From Nemopilema nomurai (taxonomy: Eukaryota; Cnidaria; Scyphozoa; Rhizostomeae; Rhizostomatidae): a stretch of DNA of 64,000 nt. Of this stretch, positions 51,710 through 63,200 are shown in pieces (position 1 is the stretch's first letter; the number at the start of each line of letters is the position of its first letter). The position numbers were made by a program, and so were the translations under genes. The notes under the pieces are model-generated. The model was not told where the DNA came from, made no database searches, and saw only the letters and a list, made by a program, of their open reading frames with translations. The stretch spans positions 806,001 through 870,000 of the forward strand of contig ML133487.1 in NCBI GenBank assembly GCA_003864495.1, in the 5' to 3' direction.

Positions 51710-52642
51710 CTCCCGCGAAGTGACCCACATTTCACCAGATGGGCTTGACCTGCGAATTTCCCCGCAAGTAACCGACTGGCCAGTGGACTGTGTGCCTCGG
51801 AGGTGCCTTGCCCTTCTCTGCGAGCTGGTCGCCTGCGTTGATTGGATATGGAAAACTGACAGCGGCGTGCACGGATAAGTTCATCATCATGCTGCGAGTG
51901 ATTGGCAGCTACCATTCTCACAGTAAATTGGACAATATCACCTCTTCCTTGACCAAGGGGAGCGGAAGGGATGTCCACAAAGCAAGTTGCCAATATTTGA
52001 GACGTTGAGTTATAAGAATTACGTCATGCATCCCACTATGCATTCGTCTTTGCTTGAAATAGTTTGCCCTAAAAGGGAAAAAAGCCATCGAACTGTAGGG
52101 GAAAAAATTATCGAAAAGCCTTAGACCAGGAATGTTAATTTTATGTAAAAAGTTGTTCTTCTTCTTATTCAGAGCGTCTGAAAACATACCCATTACGGCG
52201 GACAGTCCCCACATTACTGTAGACCATTTGACTATCACCACTAGTAGCTCTGCAACTTTCACCATTCATCATTTTTTAATTGACAATAGTTTCTACATAG
52301 ATCATGTGCAGAAACAGAAATATACAACACACTGCTGCATCTCTAGCTAAGGCGAAAAACTTAATTTTCTTGGAATGGTTAATTATTGTTTATGCAACGT
52401 TTTGAATGAATTTAATGGGGTTAAGTTAATAGGATCAAATGGGTGAAAAAGCATTGCTTCTTTGTCATACTTTAAGAGAAATGGGTTAAATTTTACACTT
52501 ATTCCAAAATGTGCATTATACACATACAGCCTGTTTCGACCTACGTTTGGGCTTCACGTTCGATTGTATTTCTTATCACTCTTATATGCTAAAGATCTGA
52601 TGTTGCGGCTGAAAGCAAAATTGCGTGAATTGAAAGCCTACA

Positions 52643-52799
52643 CAGGGGCGCAACTAGGATATTTTAAGGGCAGGGGTTTCGTGGTAGAAATGGGGCATAA
52701 AGACATTGGATTTCGATAGGAATAGGCAAAAATTACTTCCTTGCCAAAAAGGGCAGGGGTTGTAGCCCCCACAACCCCCTCTTCTTAGTTGCGCACCTG
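52643..52799. mobile_element. Short nonautonomous hAT-like element (MITE)
   Basis: A 157 bp element with imperfect inverted ends CAGGGGCGCAACTAGGA and CAGGTGCGCAACTAAGA (right end as complement), flanked on both sides by CTACA (52638-52642 and 52800-52804). The CAGGG-type ends suggest hAT. The 5 bp duplication equals that of the large hAT at 21254-24719, although the terminal repeats differ. Confidence 0.7.
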
Positions 52800-53613
52800 C
52801 TACATTGGTCAAGTACAAGAAGGGGCACGTTAAAAAACCGTCAGACATGATTGACACTGTTGCTGTTGTCGTCGTACTACCGTCTACTCGTGCTGTTAGC
52901 TGCCAGCCCCTTTCCGCCCCCGAGTCAAGAGCACCTTAGGTTTAGATTGAGTTCCAGACCCCCAGTCTGGAGTAGTTTGGCAGACGTGAAAATTTCCTGC
53001 TCTTCAGCAGCACGACATAGCTTTTAGGTGGGTTGGGAGTGTGAAGAGAGATGTGATGCATGTGAGTTAAAGGATTGCCACAAAACTATAAGCAGGCGTT
53101 TAGACATGTTTTCCGACCTGTTCTCAAACAGGGGCATCGTCGTCGTCGTATAATGCCTTGTCAGATTCTCACATTGACTGTCACATCATAATATATACGT
53201 CTATTTTCCGCCAAACGAATGATGTCCACTCCTCTCCTGTCTAAACACTTGCCCAACCAACCAAAAATGTCTGTCTTTGTCGTCTTCAATCCTTTTCCTT
53301 CTACCATCCCTATTACCACTTGGGACGTAGGAGGAACCTTAAAAGTGGAAAGGCGAATGGTGTAAATTTCAACTCCCACCTTTTGATTTAAAGGGGCACT
53401 TTTGGTCTCGATGGGGCTCTTTAGTATGACTTGCTTTAGTGTCGGCGATGTATGACCTACGTCATTACGCTAAATTAAAATGATCCAGCTTTTCGGCTCT
53501 TACACTGGTTATGCCAGCCGGCACTTTGAAGTGTCACCTAAACAGGTAATGCAACACCTTCTAAATATTTTCTTGGTACGCTGGTATCGATAGTAAGCAA
53601 ATTGCGATTGTAA

Positions 53614-54399
53614 AGGCTGGTTTTTGTATAACGTATTTCGGCGTATTTCATCGGAACTCAGAGTCTACGATCAATTAAGATTATTTCCGTCATATGAAAA
53701 CCGACCAAATTTTATGAAAACCGCCTAACGTAAATAATCCTAATAGAACGTTACTTAACGTAATTCATCGGAAGAAATAAAAAATGTTGTTTCTCCCGAC
53801 AAAATGCGACGAATTAAGACGAATTACGGTCGATGAATTGTGTGAAAATCAGACAAACGTCAAATACGATAAAGGACGGTAGCCCAATATCGTATTGACG
53901 AAGTAGCTCTCGATCCGAAAATGTACACCTTGATTCCAACATGGCACTAGACATACGGAAAATAAAAAATATTCTATCATATATCCTCAGTTATTGCATG
54001 AGGGCTTGAAAGTGGTCAGACCACTTGCATTCTTGGTAAATTTTCCGAATCCAAAATCTCTTCTCCCAATATTTTTCCGTGTAAACAATTATTTCTTCTT
54101 CCTCATAATGGCTATAATGACTATCAAATTGCGCTGCAGCATTAACCTATGATTAATTTCGCCTGAAATTGTATGCGATTTTCCTGTTTCTTTATATGCC
54201 GCCAAATAATTTAAGATAACGCGCCATATTTGTATCCAAAGACCACATGTTACTGTAGACACGTGAACCCAATACCGCCTTTTCAGGTAGAATTACGACG
54301 AATTAAGATGAAATATGTTTTGCAGTTTTCATGTCGTAAAAATTGTGAACCATGTATTGCGATGTAATACGTCGTAATACGTTATATGAAAACTAGCCC
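53614..54399. mobile_element. Nonautonomous DNA element, possibly PIF/Harbinger type
   Basis: Imperfect inverted ends of about 36 bp: AGGCTGGTTTTTGTATAACG at the left and, as complement, GGGCTAGTTTTCATATAACG at the right. They are flanked by TAA on both sides (53611-53613 and 54400-54402). A 3 bp TWA duplication is typical of PIF/Harbinger. The 786 bp interior has no coding frame but repeats motifs such as CGACGAATTAAGACGAATT. Confidence 0.55.
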
Positions 54400-55730
54400 T
54401 AAGACTGTACTTATCAAGATATTTGATAGAAATTTCTTACACATGAAAAGGAAGAGGCCAGACGGTGGTAAAAGGTTTCAAGGCTCATGAAATTGAAATT
54501 CTGGATCTAGTATGCATAGTAATATTGGCTAGTTTGAAACTTTCCTCAACTCACCTGGCTCTGAGAGAGGCCCCGAGAAGTATGCTACAATCTCAGTTAA
54601 TTTCTGAATAGGCATGTGCGCTGATTTAATATATGCCCAAAGTTGCACCTCAGCGCAAAATTGGATTTTTCGTGTATGCAGAATAATTTTTTAACATATA
54701 GACAAGCATTTAGTAGATGAATTGAAGTACTTGGTGTCCGACAGGCTCTGACACACAAGCAAATCTGCAGATCCTAACAAGTTCATTCAATATTCAACTC
54801 CCCGAGCTCTGGCTGGAAAACTCTACTCATCAATTTTTTTGGTTAACAACAAACCAATGATGAATCTTAGTGATGTACCTAAACAGTTAAGGGATTGTTA
54901 TTGAACTGGAATCAGTTTTGTTTTCCAACAGAAAAGTTCACTTGATCTAAGTTTACGGAGTTCAAGACATGACAAAAATATGAAATTCACATAGATGTAG
55001 AACATTTCCAGTCTTCATGCACGCCAGTGTCTTGGTTGAGGAAATCAGTCTCAAATCCTCTAATGCATTAACCAGAAATCATATGTTTGCTATAGTTTTG
55101 ACTACCAGAAAAGTTGCAAATGTAAGTTTCAGAAGTTTGTTTTTTGGCGATTCTGATCTGGCTCAAACCAGACTTTGAAGGAGGGAAAAGGATTTTCGCA
55201 TTCAATTATGGCCGTGGATCAAGTACTACGTGTTTAGTGGTGGGAATAGAAGACATCAGAAGGAGGGTGTTGTAGAGGGTGGAGATAAAGAAAAGCTATT
55301 GGAAGAATGAAATAGCCTGGTCCTCGAGACAGTAGGTGACATAGACGATGGAGCAAAAGAAGGTAGACTTGAAAATGACAATGGATTGGCCAAACAGAAA
55401 GTGACGAGTGTTGCCAACAATACGGATGTCTATGACCCTAAATGGCTTTTTAAAGGGTGGCGAAGGATGCAACTGCTTGTAATTTCCCTTTAATCGACCA
55501 AGCAGTACCTTCCACTTAGCAGTATCAGGGGGATTGTAATTCTGTCTGCCATACGTTTTTGTAGTACAAACCAAACGTGCTCAAACTAAACAAACTTCGG
55601 GATAATTGCCCCTGTCTCCTATCACAGCAGATTCGATTTCGCCAAAAGCCTAATATGCACTATGAGAAGATGAAAACAACAGAAAAAGGCAGAAGTTTGT
55701 GACACTTTTATAGAATTGTTCCCACCCCTA

Positions 55731-55780
55731 TTCCCACCCGACTGATTTTACAAAAAACGGTCCTCCCTTCGCGCGCGCAG
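55731..55780 (-). promoter_or_regulatory. GC-rich 3' UTR block of collagen B, shared with collagen A
   Basis: Lies 140-189 bases past the collagen B stop. In transcript sense it reads CTGCGCGCGCG, then GGGAGGACCG, then GTCGGGTGGGAA, matching the order at 28104-28153. It is more GC-rich than the sequence around it. Confidence 0.5.
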
Positions 55781-55919
55781 TTGAAAAAACCTATATGAGA
55801 ATTATCCTGAACTTACGAAGAATTTATACATAGTAACAGTTATGAAGATACCACGAAAGCTATTGAAAATGAAAATGTCTAGTGAGAATTGTCTCATTCA
55901 TCCTCTTGTTGAAAATTTC

Positions 55920-57246
55920 CTAAGAGAAACAAACAGGGCCAAGCTCGACCCCAAATTCTTCATCAGAATCGGCCACATCATATGCTGCGATGTCTGTGAT
56001 TGGAAGTCTTGAGGTTGCGGAGGATTCGACCTCGAAGACAGTCTTGTGCCATTTGCCATCTTTGACCTGCGAGGCAAAACAAATATAATATGAGGCTAAA
56101 AAATACAAACATTCGCAAAAGAATACACTCGAATACAAATTATGCTACCAGAATACAAATGGACCACTCTGAATGAGGTTTGTCATCATAAAGTTTGGGA
56201 GAGCCAAATGGCGAAAATGACTGTGGGAGGAGGAAACACTTTAGCAAAAGGCAGGCCGGCAGAACCACGTTCTGAGCAAAATGCCTCAAAACAAGTGCCA
56301 CATAAACTCAATAAAACATCAACAAGGTTTGTCACTCACGTTGCATCCGTCCGAAAGAACCTTGGGCTGGTTCTTCTTCTGTGCACCGATGTGCATTTCA
56401 ACAGAGTCGGATCCCATCATCTTGACAAATGTTTTGGCCTTGCCATCTCCATTTTTGAAGGCATTAGAGTTGCGGCAGTGGTAGGTAACGTTTTGTCGCA
56501 CTTTCATGCTGTTCATTCTCAAGTGCCTAAATTGTACTTCGTCGGCAACGTAGTCAACCTGAGATGAAAAAAGAACACGGCTCGTCACTCATATCCTTGC
56601 AGACCAAGGTATGCGTACGCATAAAACAGTCCCAAAGTTTATCTGCACGAAGAGGAAGAAAGTCAGTAGTGAGTAGGTTCCAGTTCAACAAAACATAAAT
56701 ATTATGCTCACCTTCTCTTGGGCCAGCTCGTTTACCAACCATCTGAAGCCATCGCTACCTTGTGCCCACTTCTTATTCTCGAAAGTGGTCTTAGTTGGGT
56801 AAATGCAGGTCTCTCCAGTTTTGAAGTCACATGTAACTTTGAAGGCGTCGAGTACACAACCAAGGTTTGGATCGACCCAGTATTCACCTGAAACGAAACC
56901 AAACTTGTGTTAATCTAAACCTTAATCCTTGCCAAGCCAAAGAAAAATGCTTAAATGACAAAGCCATCTAGACTGACTTCACACACATTATATTCGCACT
57001 CTAAACTGCAAGCTCCCGGAGTTCAAAGGAGCACTTGTACTTCTCCTGAAGTGCATCGTTTTGCGCAAGTTTGTGAAAGATGTAAGAAAAACAACATAAA
57101 GACTTACCGCTTCTCAAGTCACTGAAACATGATTTGAGGTCCTTGCAAGTTTTTCCTGGGAATGCCTGGCTACCGTCTGGGCTTTTCAAAGCCTGCAGCT
57201 GGAGTTCAAATGCGCTGAGCCACTTGAACATTCCACCAGTCTCGTC
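55920..57246 (-). CDS. Collagen B, COLFI C-propeptide exons (4 exons)
   Basis: Exons 57246-57108, 56887-56712, 56558-56340 and 56066-55920 have lengths 139, 176, 219 and 147 nt, against 139, 179, 219 and 147 in collagen A. Cysteines are visible in [12 protein letters not shown] (1, 2), [13 protein letters not shown] (3, 4), GETC (5), [11 protein letters not shown] (6), LSDGC (7) and GPVCFS (8). With all eight cysteines the chain should be able to form interchain disulfides and homotrimers by the vertebrate rule. The stop is TAG. Confidence 0.95.
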
Positions 57247-60200
57247 CTGAGAGCAGAGCAATACGTACCAATTAACATAAAATCTGACGAACAAAAACGC
57301 ACTTCGACATGAGCATGGAAATTGTTTACATTCAAAAGAAGAAGCTGCACCAACAAAATCAAAATACCTTGCTCTGAGCCTTGGTTCCTTGCTCTGCAAA
57401 ATCACCCTTGTAGTACATGTTCTGGTAGTATCCGTATCCATAAGCAGGGCCCTTCTCGAGAGCTCCAATTTGGGGTACTCCGAAGTAGGTGCCTCCCCCG
57501 TTTCGGAAGCCGCTGTTTCCTGGCAATCCAGGGGGTCCAGGGGGTCCAGGAGGACCAGAGTATCCGTCTTGTCCACTGCGACCACGTGGTCCAAGATCAC
57601 CAACAAGTCCAGGTTTTCCAGCTGGGCCGGTCACTCCAATTGGTCCATCGGGTCCCATTCTTCCATTTGGGCCTGGTGGTCCCTATGACAAATAGCATGA
57701 TTTGTCTTATGACTCAACAAACAAATTACCAGCAGTGAGAGAAAAAGTGGTTGACTAAAACCGATGATTCTACAGCATTGTCCAACCGACAGCATCAGTT
57801 CAACTGGTAATGCTACAAACTTTTATGCCAATTACAACCAAGAGACTTGGTTATCAACTTAAAAAATAAACACGTTTGTGAGAACAACAACCCAGATGAT
57901 AAAAGGACTCACTGCAACTCCAATTTTGCCTTGTGGACCATCATCTCCTTGGTCACCAACCATACCACGTGCGCCTGGCTCTCCTCTCTGTCCCTTGTAT
58001 CCACGCCATCCCTTGTCGCCCTTGGCCCCTCCAGGTCCTGTCTTTCCCTTAGCTCCCTTTCTACCAGAGGCTCCGCGAACGCCTGGGTCTCCAGCTGTTC
58101 CTGTTTCGCCTGCTTTACCAGGGCTACCCTGTAACAAATATTAAAGTTTCATATCAGTTTACTTCACGCCGATTCTGATTAAACACCACCATGCTAAATG
58201 TCCATGCCCAGAACAGCTAAACTATCCCCAGGAATTTAAATCCTTAGGTTCAAGCATTTACATAGGGACTATTGAAGAACTACAACTAGGCAAGGTCTTC
58301 TTGAATGAAGCTGGAAAGGAAGAAGTACGTACATCGACGCCTGGGGCACCCTGATCTCCATTGGCACCAGCTGTTCCTGGCTGTCCGGGGCTGCCTTGTT
58401 GTCCAACGACTCCTCTGAATCCTTGATCTCCAGCATTGCCCTTGGCTCCGCGCTTTCCATCGGCTCCTGGGATTCCATCAGATCCGGGAGATCCCTAAAA
58501 CGATCGCCATGTCCGATATTATAGTGGGCATCAAACCAGAACGCAATGGTGAGTGATTTGTGATGATATGACGGTCGATAGTACAACGATAAGAAGTTCA
58601 ATGTATATACATAAAAATGTCATGTGTAGATTCATAGAACAGAAATCTTCACCCTTGCTTATGACAATGGAATTGTGGATTGAGAGAGAAAAATTTAAAA
58701 TTTAAGGCACTATGTAAGAAGTACCTCCTTTCCTGGTGGTCCACTTGGGCCGGTTGGTCCAGCGGGTCCAGTTGCTCCCTGAAAGGTAAAAAAATATTAA
58801 TTACGTTGCTGTCATAGACGTTCTACAATTCAATATCACTATAGTGGTCCGATCGCTTGTGATTCCAGATATGAAAGAACGAAAGAACGCATAGAGTTGG
58901 CTTAAAGCTTGTTAGCCAAGGAACGAGAAAACTAAACAGCTGGTCTACAGCGTGTTAGCATGCACATGAACTACTTACAGGTCGGCCTTTATTGCCATTG
59001 TCACCGTTAATTCCATTTTTACCAGGCTCTCCCTTGGCGCCTTGTGTTCCTCCTCTGCCTGGGAAACCAGGTGCTCCCATCATTCCCTAGCGAGATGAAA
59101 ACTCCACAATCAAACCAAAGACCAAGTTAAAAGATGTCGGCAACAGATATCGTAATCACTTATCAAACAGAAACTGCCAAGTTCGGTGGTCATTTGTAAG
59201 GTACTAAGTTACATGCTCGGTCTCTTCTTTAATTCGCCTACAAGCATCATTCTAAACTCTTGGCAACTTGCGAATTTAACAAGACTAAACCAAATATGAG
59301 ATTTGCTGATTGACATACATTTGGGCCTGGAAGTCCTTGGGCTCCTGGAGCTCCAGTTGGACCCATTCCTCCCTGAAACGGAAAAGTGCCTTCGTCATTC
59401 ATCTAATCATTTACTTACTCATTCAAAAAGACAACTACAGCTTTAAGAAATTGCCGTTCAAACAAATAGACGACAAATTACAAAAATCGGGAACATCAGA
59501 ACTCATTATTTAGATCATATTTTGCGAAATCGAGAGGTTTACGGTCCTTCCGACAGTTTTTTAACCAACGTTCCTTTGTTTCTTCTATATTCGGTTATAT
59601 AAATCTATTGATACGTCACTTGCAAATAATCTATAAAAATCTTTCAAAACATTCTTTAAGATAAAGAAAAAGTGCAAACAATTCATCTTCCAAAGTAGAG
59701 TCATCCTCTATCATAAAAATGGAAACAAAGGTTCGTTACATTCATGCAAGAGACAAAACATTAAACAAATTCCTTACAATAGCGCCATCTTCTCCGGGAA
59801 GTCCATTGCGGCCTTCTCTTCCGTTCTTTCCCTGCAAGACAGCAAGTTGCATTTTAAACAACAGTTGCAACTATGTGTATATGAGTTTTAAACTTTTGGG
59901 CAATAATTGGATGATGATAGAAATTGACAAGTATTTTCAGATCCTTTGACCGACACCTTGGACAAAAGCTTAACAATTCGACACAAACCATCGAGAATGC
60001 CCCTTCTGGTAGAACATGTAAAATTTGAAATTCCCATCATCAATTTTTGTCTAACATTCTAGTAGCAGAAGCTATGAAAGAAGAGCTTGGTTACACGCGC
60101 AGCAAACAGTGATAGTTGGTCCTTACGGGTTCTCCGGGGAGTCCAGCATTTCCTGGCATGCCATGTTCTCCCTTGTATCCTTTGGCACCATCACTTCCGG

Positions 60201-63200
60201 CGGGGCCAGGGGGTCCTGGGGGTCCATCAGCACCCTGAGATAGAAACAAGTTTTAAAGTCAGATAATTCAAACAACAACACAGAATAGTGCCTGTTTAGA
60301 GCATGTTGTGTCGCATCTTTAAGGCTGATGCTATCGAATTTAACTCCTCCAGAATGGAATTATGTTGCTTTTTCTTCATCAAAGGAATGCTAGAAAATCT
60401 ATTTTCTTACATCTATATTCTGCTTATTTTCTTTCTGATTGTTTGGTTGCATTTAATGAAACCGTCCTTGTAAATAGGCGAACAAACCTTGCTTTCAAGC
60501 CTTGGAGCCCATCTTTGATTTGATTTTTGAATACGAAACGAAACACGAAGAGTGCCTAAACAATGGTACTATAAAATGAAGAACCAAAAATAAACTTACT
60601 ATTTCTCCTCTTGCTCCTCTTGCACCAGTGTTACCACGGCGACCAGAACCACCCTGAAGGACAGGTCAAAATACCAGTAAATAGCAAGTCGAAGCTTTGT
60701 AAAACAAATTAATACAATGAATATGTGTCGCAAAAAACGTACAGCATGCAGATGTAGTATTTAAATGCATGACTTATGATTTGACTAGTGCATTGTAGTT
60801 AGTGACATTTGTCATAGGGTAGGGTGCCGTAATGGAGAGTGAATTGCACTCTTTGGCAATCAATAGTAAACAATTTTGATTGAGACTGTACATGTAGCTT
60901 GTTTAAAACAATGAGTGACGAGTGAAGTTGTTGAGTAATGCTTCATTTGATAGCAGACAATATGAAAAAATATAGACACCCTTAACAGAAAATAAAACTA
61001 CTTACAGGGGCACCTCTAGCACCAGTTGAACCCTTTTCACCAGCTGAACCAAGTCTGCCCTGTAAAATTGATGAATTGCAAATAAGAGCAGGTATGTCAG
61101 ACAGCAGACGAACAATATTCAAATCAAAACAAAACAATTTCTTATACATTTATTAGGAAAGTTACGTCCACTAAATTCTTAGAGGCTTATAAACTTGCAT
61201 ACAATACTTATTGCTAAGGCTTCATCAGACCCTGAACAAAAGTTCAACATTGCAGTCTTGATGCATCAGGGGAGACAATTTTGAACACTGATCAATTAAG
61301 CTAACGTTATTTTACATTTGTTAACGGATGTTTGAATATCTTAATGTTTCAGCTTCTTTGACAAGCTGTAGAGAGACCGCTATGTACGTATGCAACATTC
61401 TAGCTCAAATTCATTACATAATCATAAGTTTTTGTTGCACAATTGCTAAAAGACAGAAAGCACATGTTCTGTGAAGGTAGCAAACAGAAGAGCACAAGGG
61501 AACAAGATACTTACGACGATTCCACCTGGTCCGGGGATTCCACGTTCTCCTGGAGCTCCAGTCTCACCCTGTTTATAGACAGTGTAAAACGTGAAAACTA
61601 ATTCAAAACAACTATACACTCAGACGCTTCATTTCACCTTAACATTAAAACATTTAATAGTAATATTTTAATCGCTTTGATGATTTTACGAGCTAAGGCC
61701 ACAACAAATAATATTTCCACTGGCTCATCAGTATACCACCAGGCTCAACCAAACGTGATCTTAACAAATATCTGCACATACTTCTATGATAGCCTGGCAG
61801 TCTTATGGTCTTTTCACACAATAACCTGATTGAAGCTGAATGGTCGAACATCGGAAATGAGTGGCTGCATGTTATACAAATTGTAGTTTACCTTCTCGCC
61901 ACGGTCTCCAGGGCCTCCTTTAGGTCCACGAGATCCTGCTGGTCCCTAAGAATAGAAGCTTGCGTATAATGTATGAAGTAAACACTTGCACACAAAAAGA
62001 TAGGTTGCAATGCAACTGTAAGCTTTAGTTGCTGGAGTGTTTAATTCATGATTGCATCTAGGTATACTTGATCAACAACACTTCATACTGCTTTAAGCCC
62101 AACTTAACTATCTGCTGTTGGGGTGCCTAGAGTTCACTCTCAAGCTAAGAATAAATTACACGGAAAACAAAGATTCTTGTTATTCATTCATTAAGGCAAA
62201 AGACGTTTACATACTGGTGGTCCGGTCTGCCCACTTGGACCTCTTGGTCCTGTGATACCTTTGGATCCCTATGAAAAAAGAACAACTTGCAATCAAACTT
62301 GGTGGAAAAAATAACGCACGAATTCAACAAGATCAGAAAGATTGGAAAAAATAATGATAATTCAATTAGAAGAAAGAAGGTGTCAGCATCACTCATAACT
62401 AGCGAAACAGAAGTAATTTATCTTAAGCCTTTGTTAAACCACATTATTTAGAAAAGAAGTATCAAATCAAGATAATTTGCATTTCAGAGCAATTGTACTA
62501 GGGCTGTTGCTTACAGCTGGTCCACGTTTTCCTGGCAAACCAGCACTGCCATCTCGTCCAACATCTCCTTTGGGTCCTGGTTCTCCAGGGGGTCCTCTTG
62601 TTCCTTGCAAGCCATCGGCTCCTCGTTTGCCATCTGAACCATCCAATCCTCTCTCTCCTTTGGCTCCACCATCTCCCTAATTAAAGAAACAAATGTGAAA
62701 AAATTAACAATTGTCTCAATCGCACAAAATTCATTGTCGTAAATTTTCAATAGCAGAATGCACACATAATTCTACATTCTTGCATCTTGGACAAGATAAT
62801 ATCTTGAAATTACATAATTAATCAAGGTAGCATATCTAATTAAATTGATAGCCAATTCAATTGCATCAGAATGAGTGTTCATTGACAGCTAGGAGGTTCA
62901 AAATGTGACAAATACCTTATCTCCCTTAGCTCCATTGAAGCCTGGTTGACCTGTTGCCCCTTGGGCTCCTGGGAGTCCAGGTGATCCAGCAGTTCCCTGT
63001 TGACCATTTGGACCTCTGGTTCCCTAGGAAGACACAGAAGTAACTATAACGTACAAAACTTAATTGCTTGAAAGAGGCAAAAGACTGTTTCTCATACACC
63101 CATTTACCTAAAAATTAACGTTAAAAAATCGCTAGCAATTAAATTTTCAGTTAACTAAATGTTACAATAAATTTCCAAGTCTACCCCACCGAAAAGTTGA

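Larger units (their letters stand above)
51710..55730. other. Spacer between the two collagen genes
   Basis: About 4 kb. It contains the collagen A promoter region next to 51710, whose core elements I cannot place, two short DNA elements listed separately, and otherwise AT-rich sequence. Minus-strand frames at 53161-53379 and 55296-55574 are unusually protein-like in composition, but I recognise no family and see no splice context. Confidence 0.4.

Noticed and set aside
53161..53379. 72-codon minus-strand frame with KVPPTSQVVIGMVEGKG
   Set aside because: Protein-like, but isolated, without homologs I can name or splice partners; kept only as a note in the spacer entry.
55296..55574. 92-codon minus-strand frame upstream of the collagen A start
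   Set aside because: No known motif, no signal of a gene around it, and not conserved against any part of the collagen loci.
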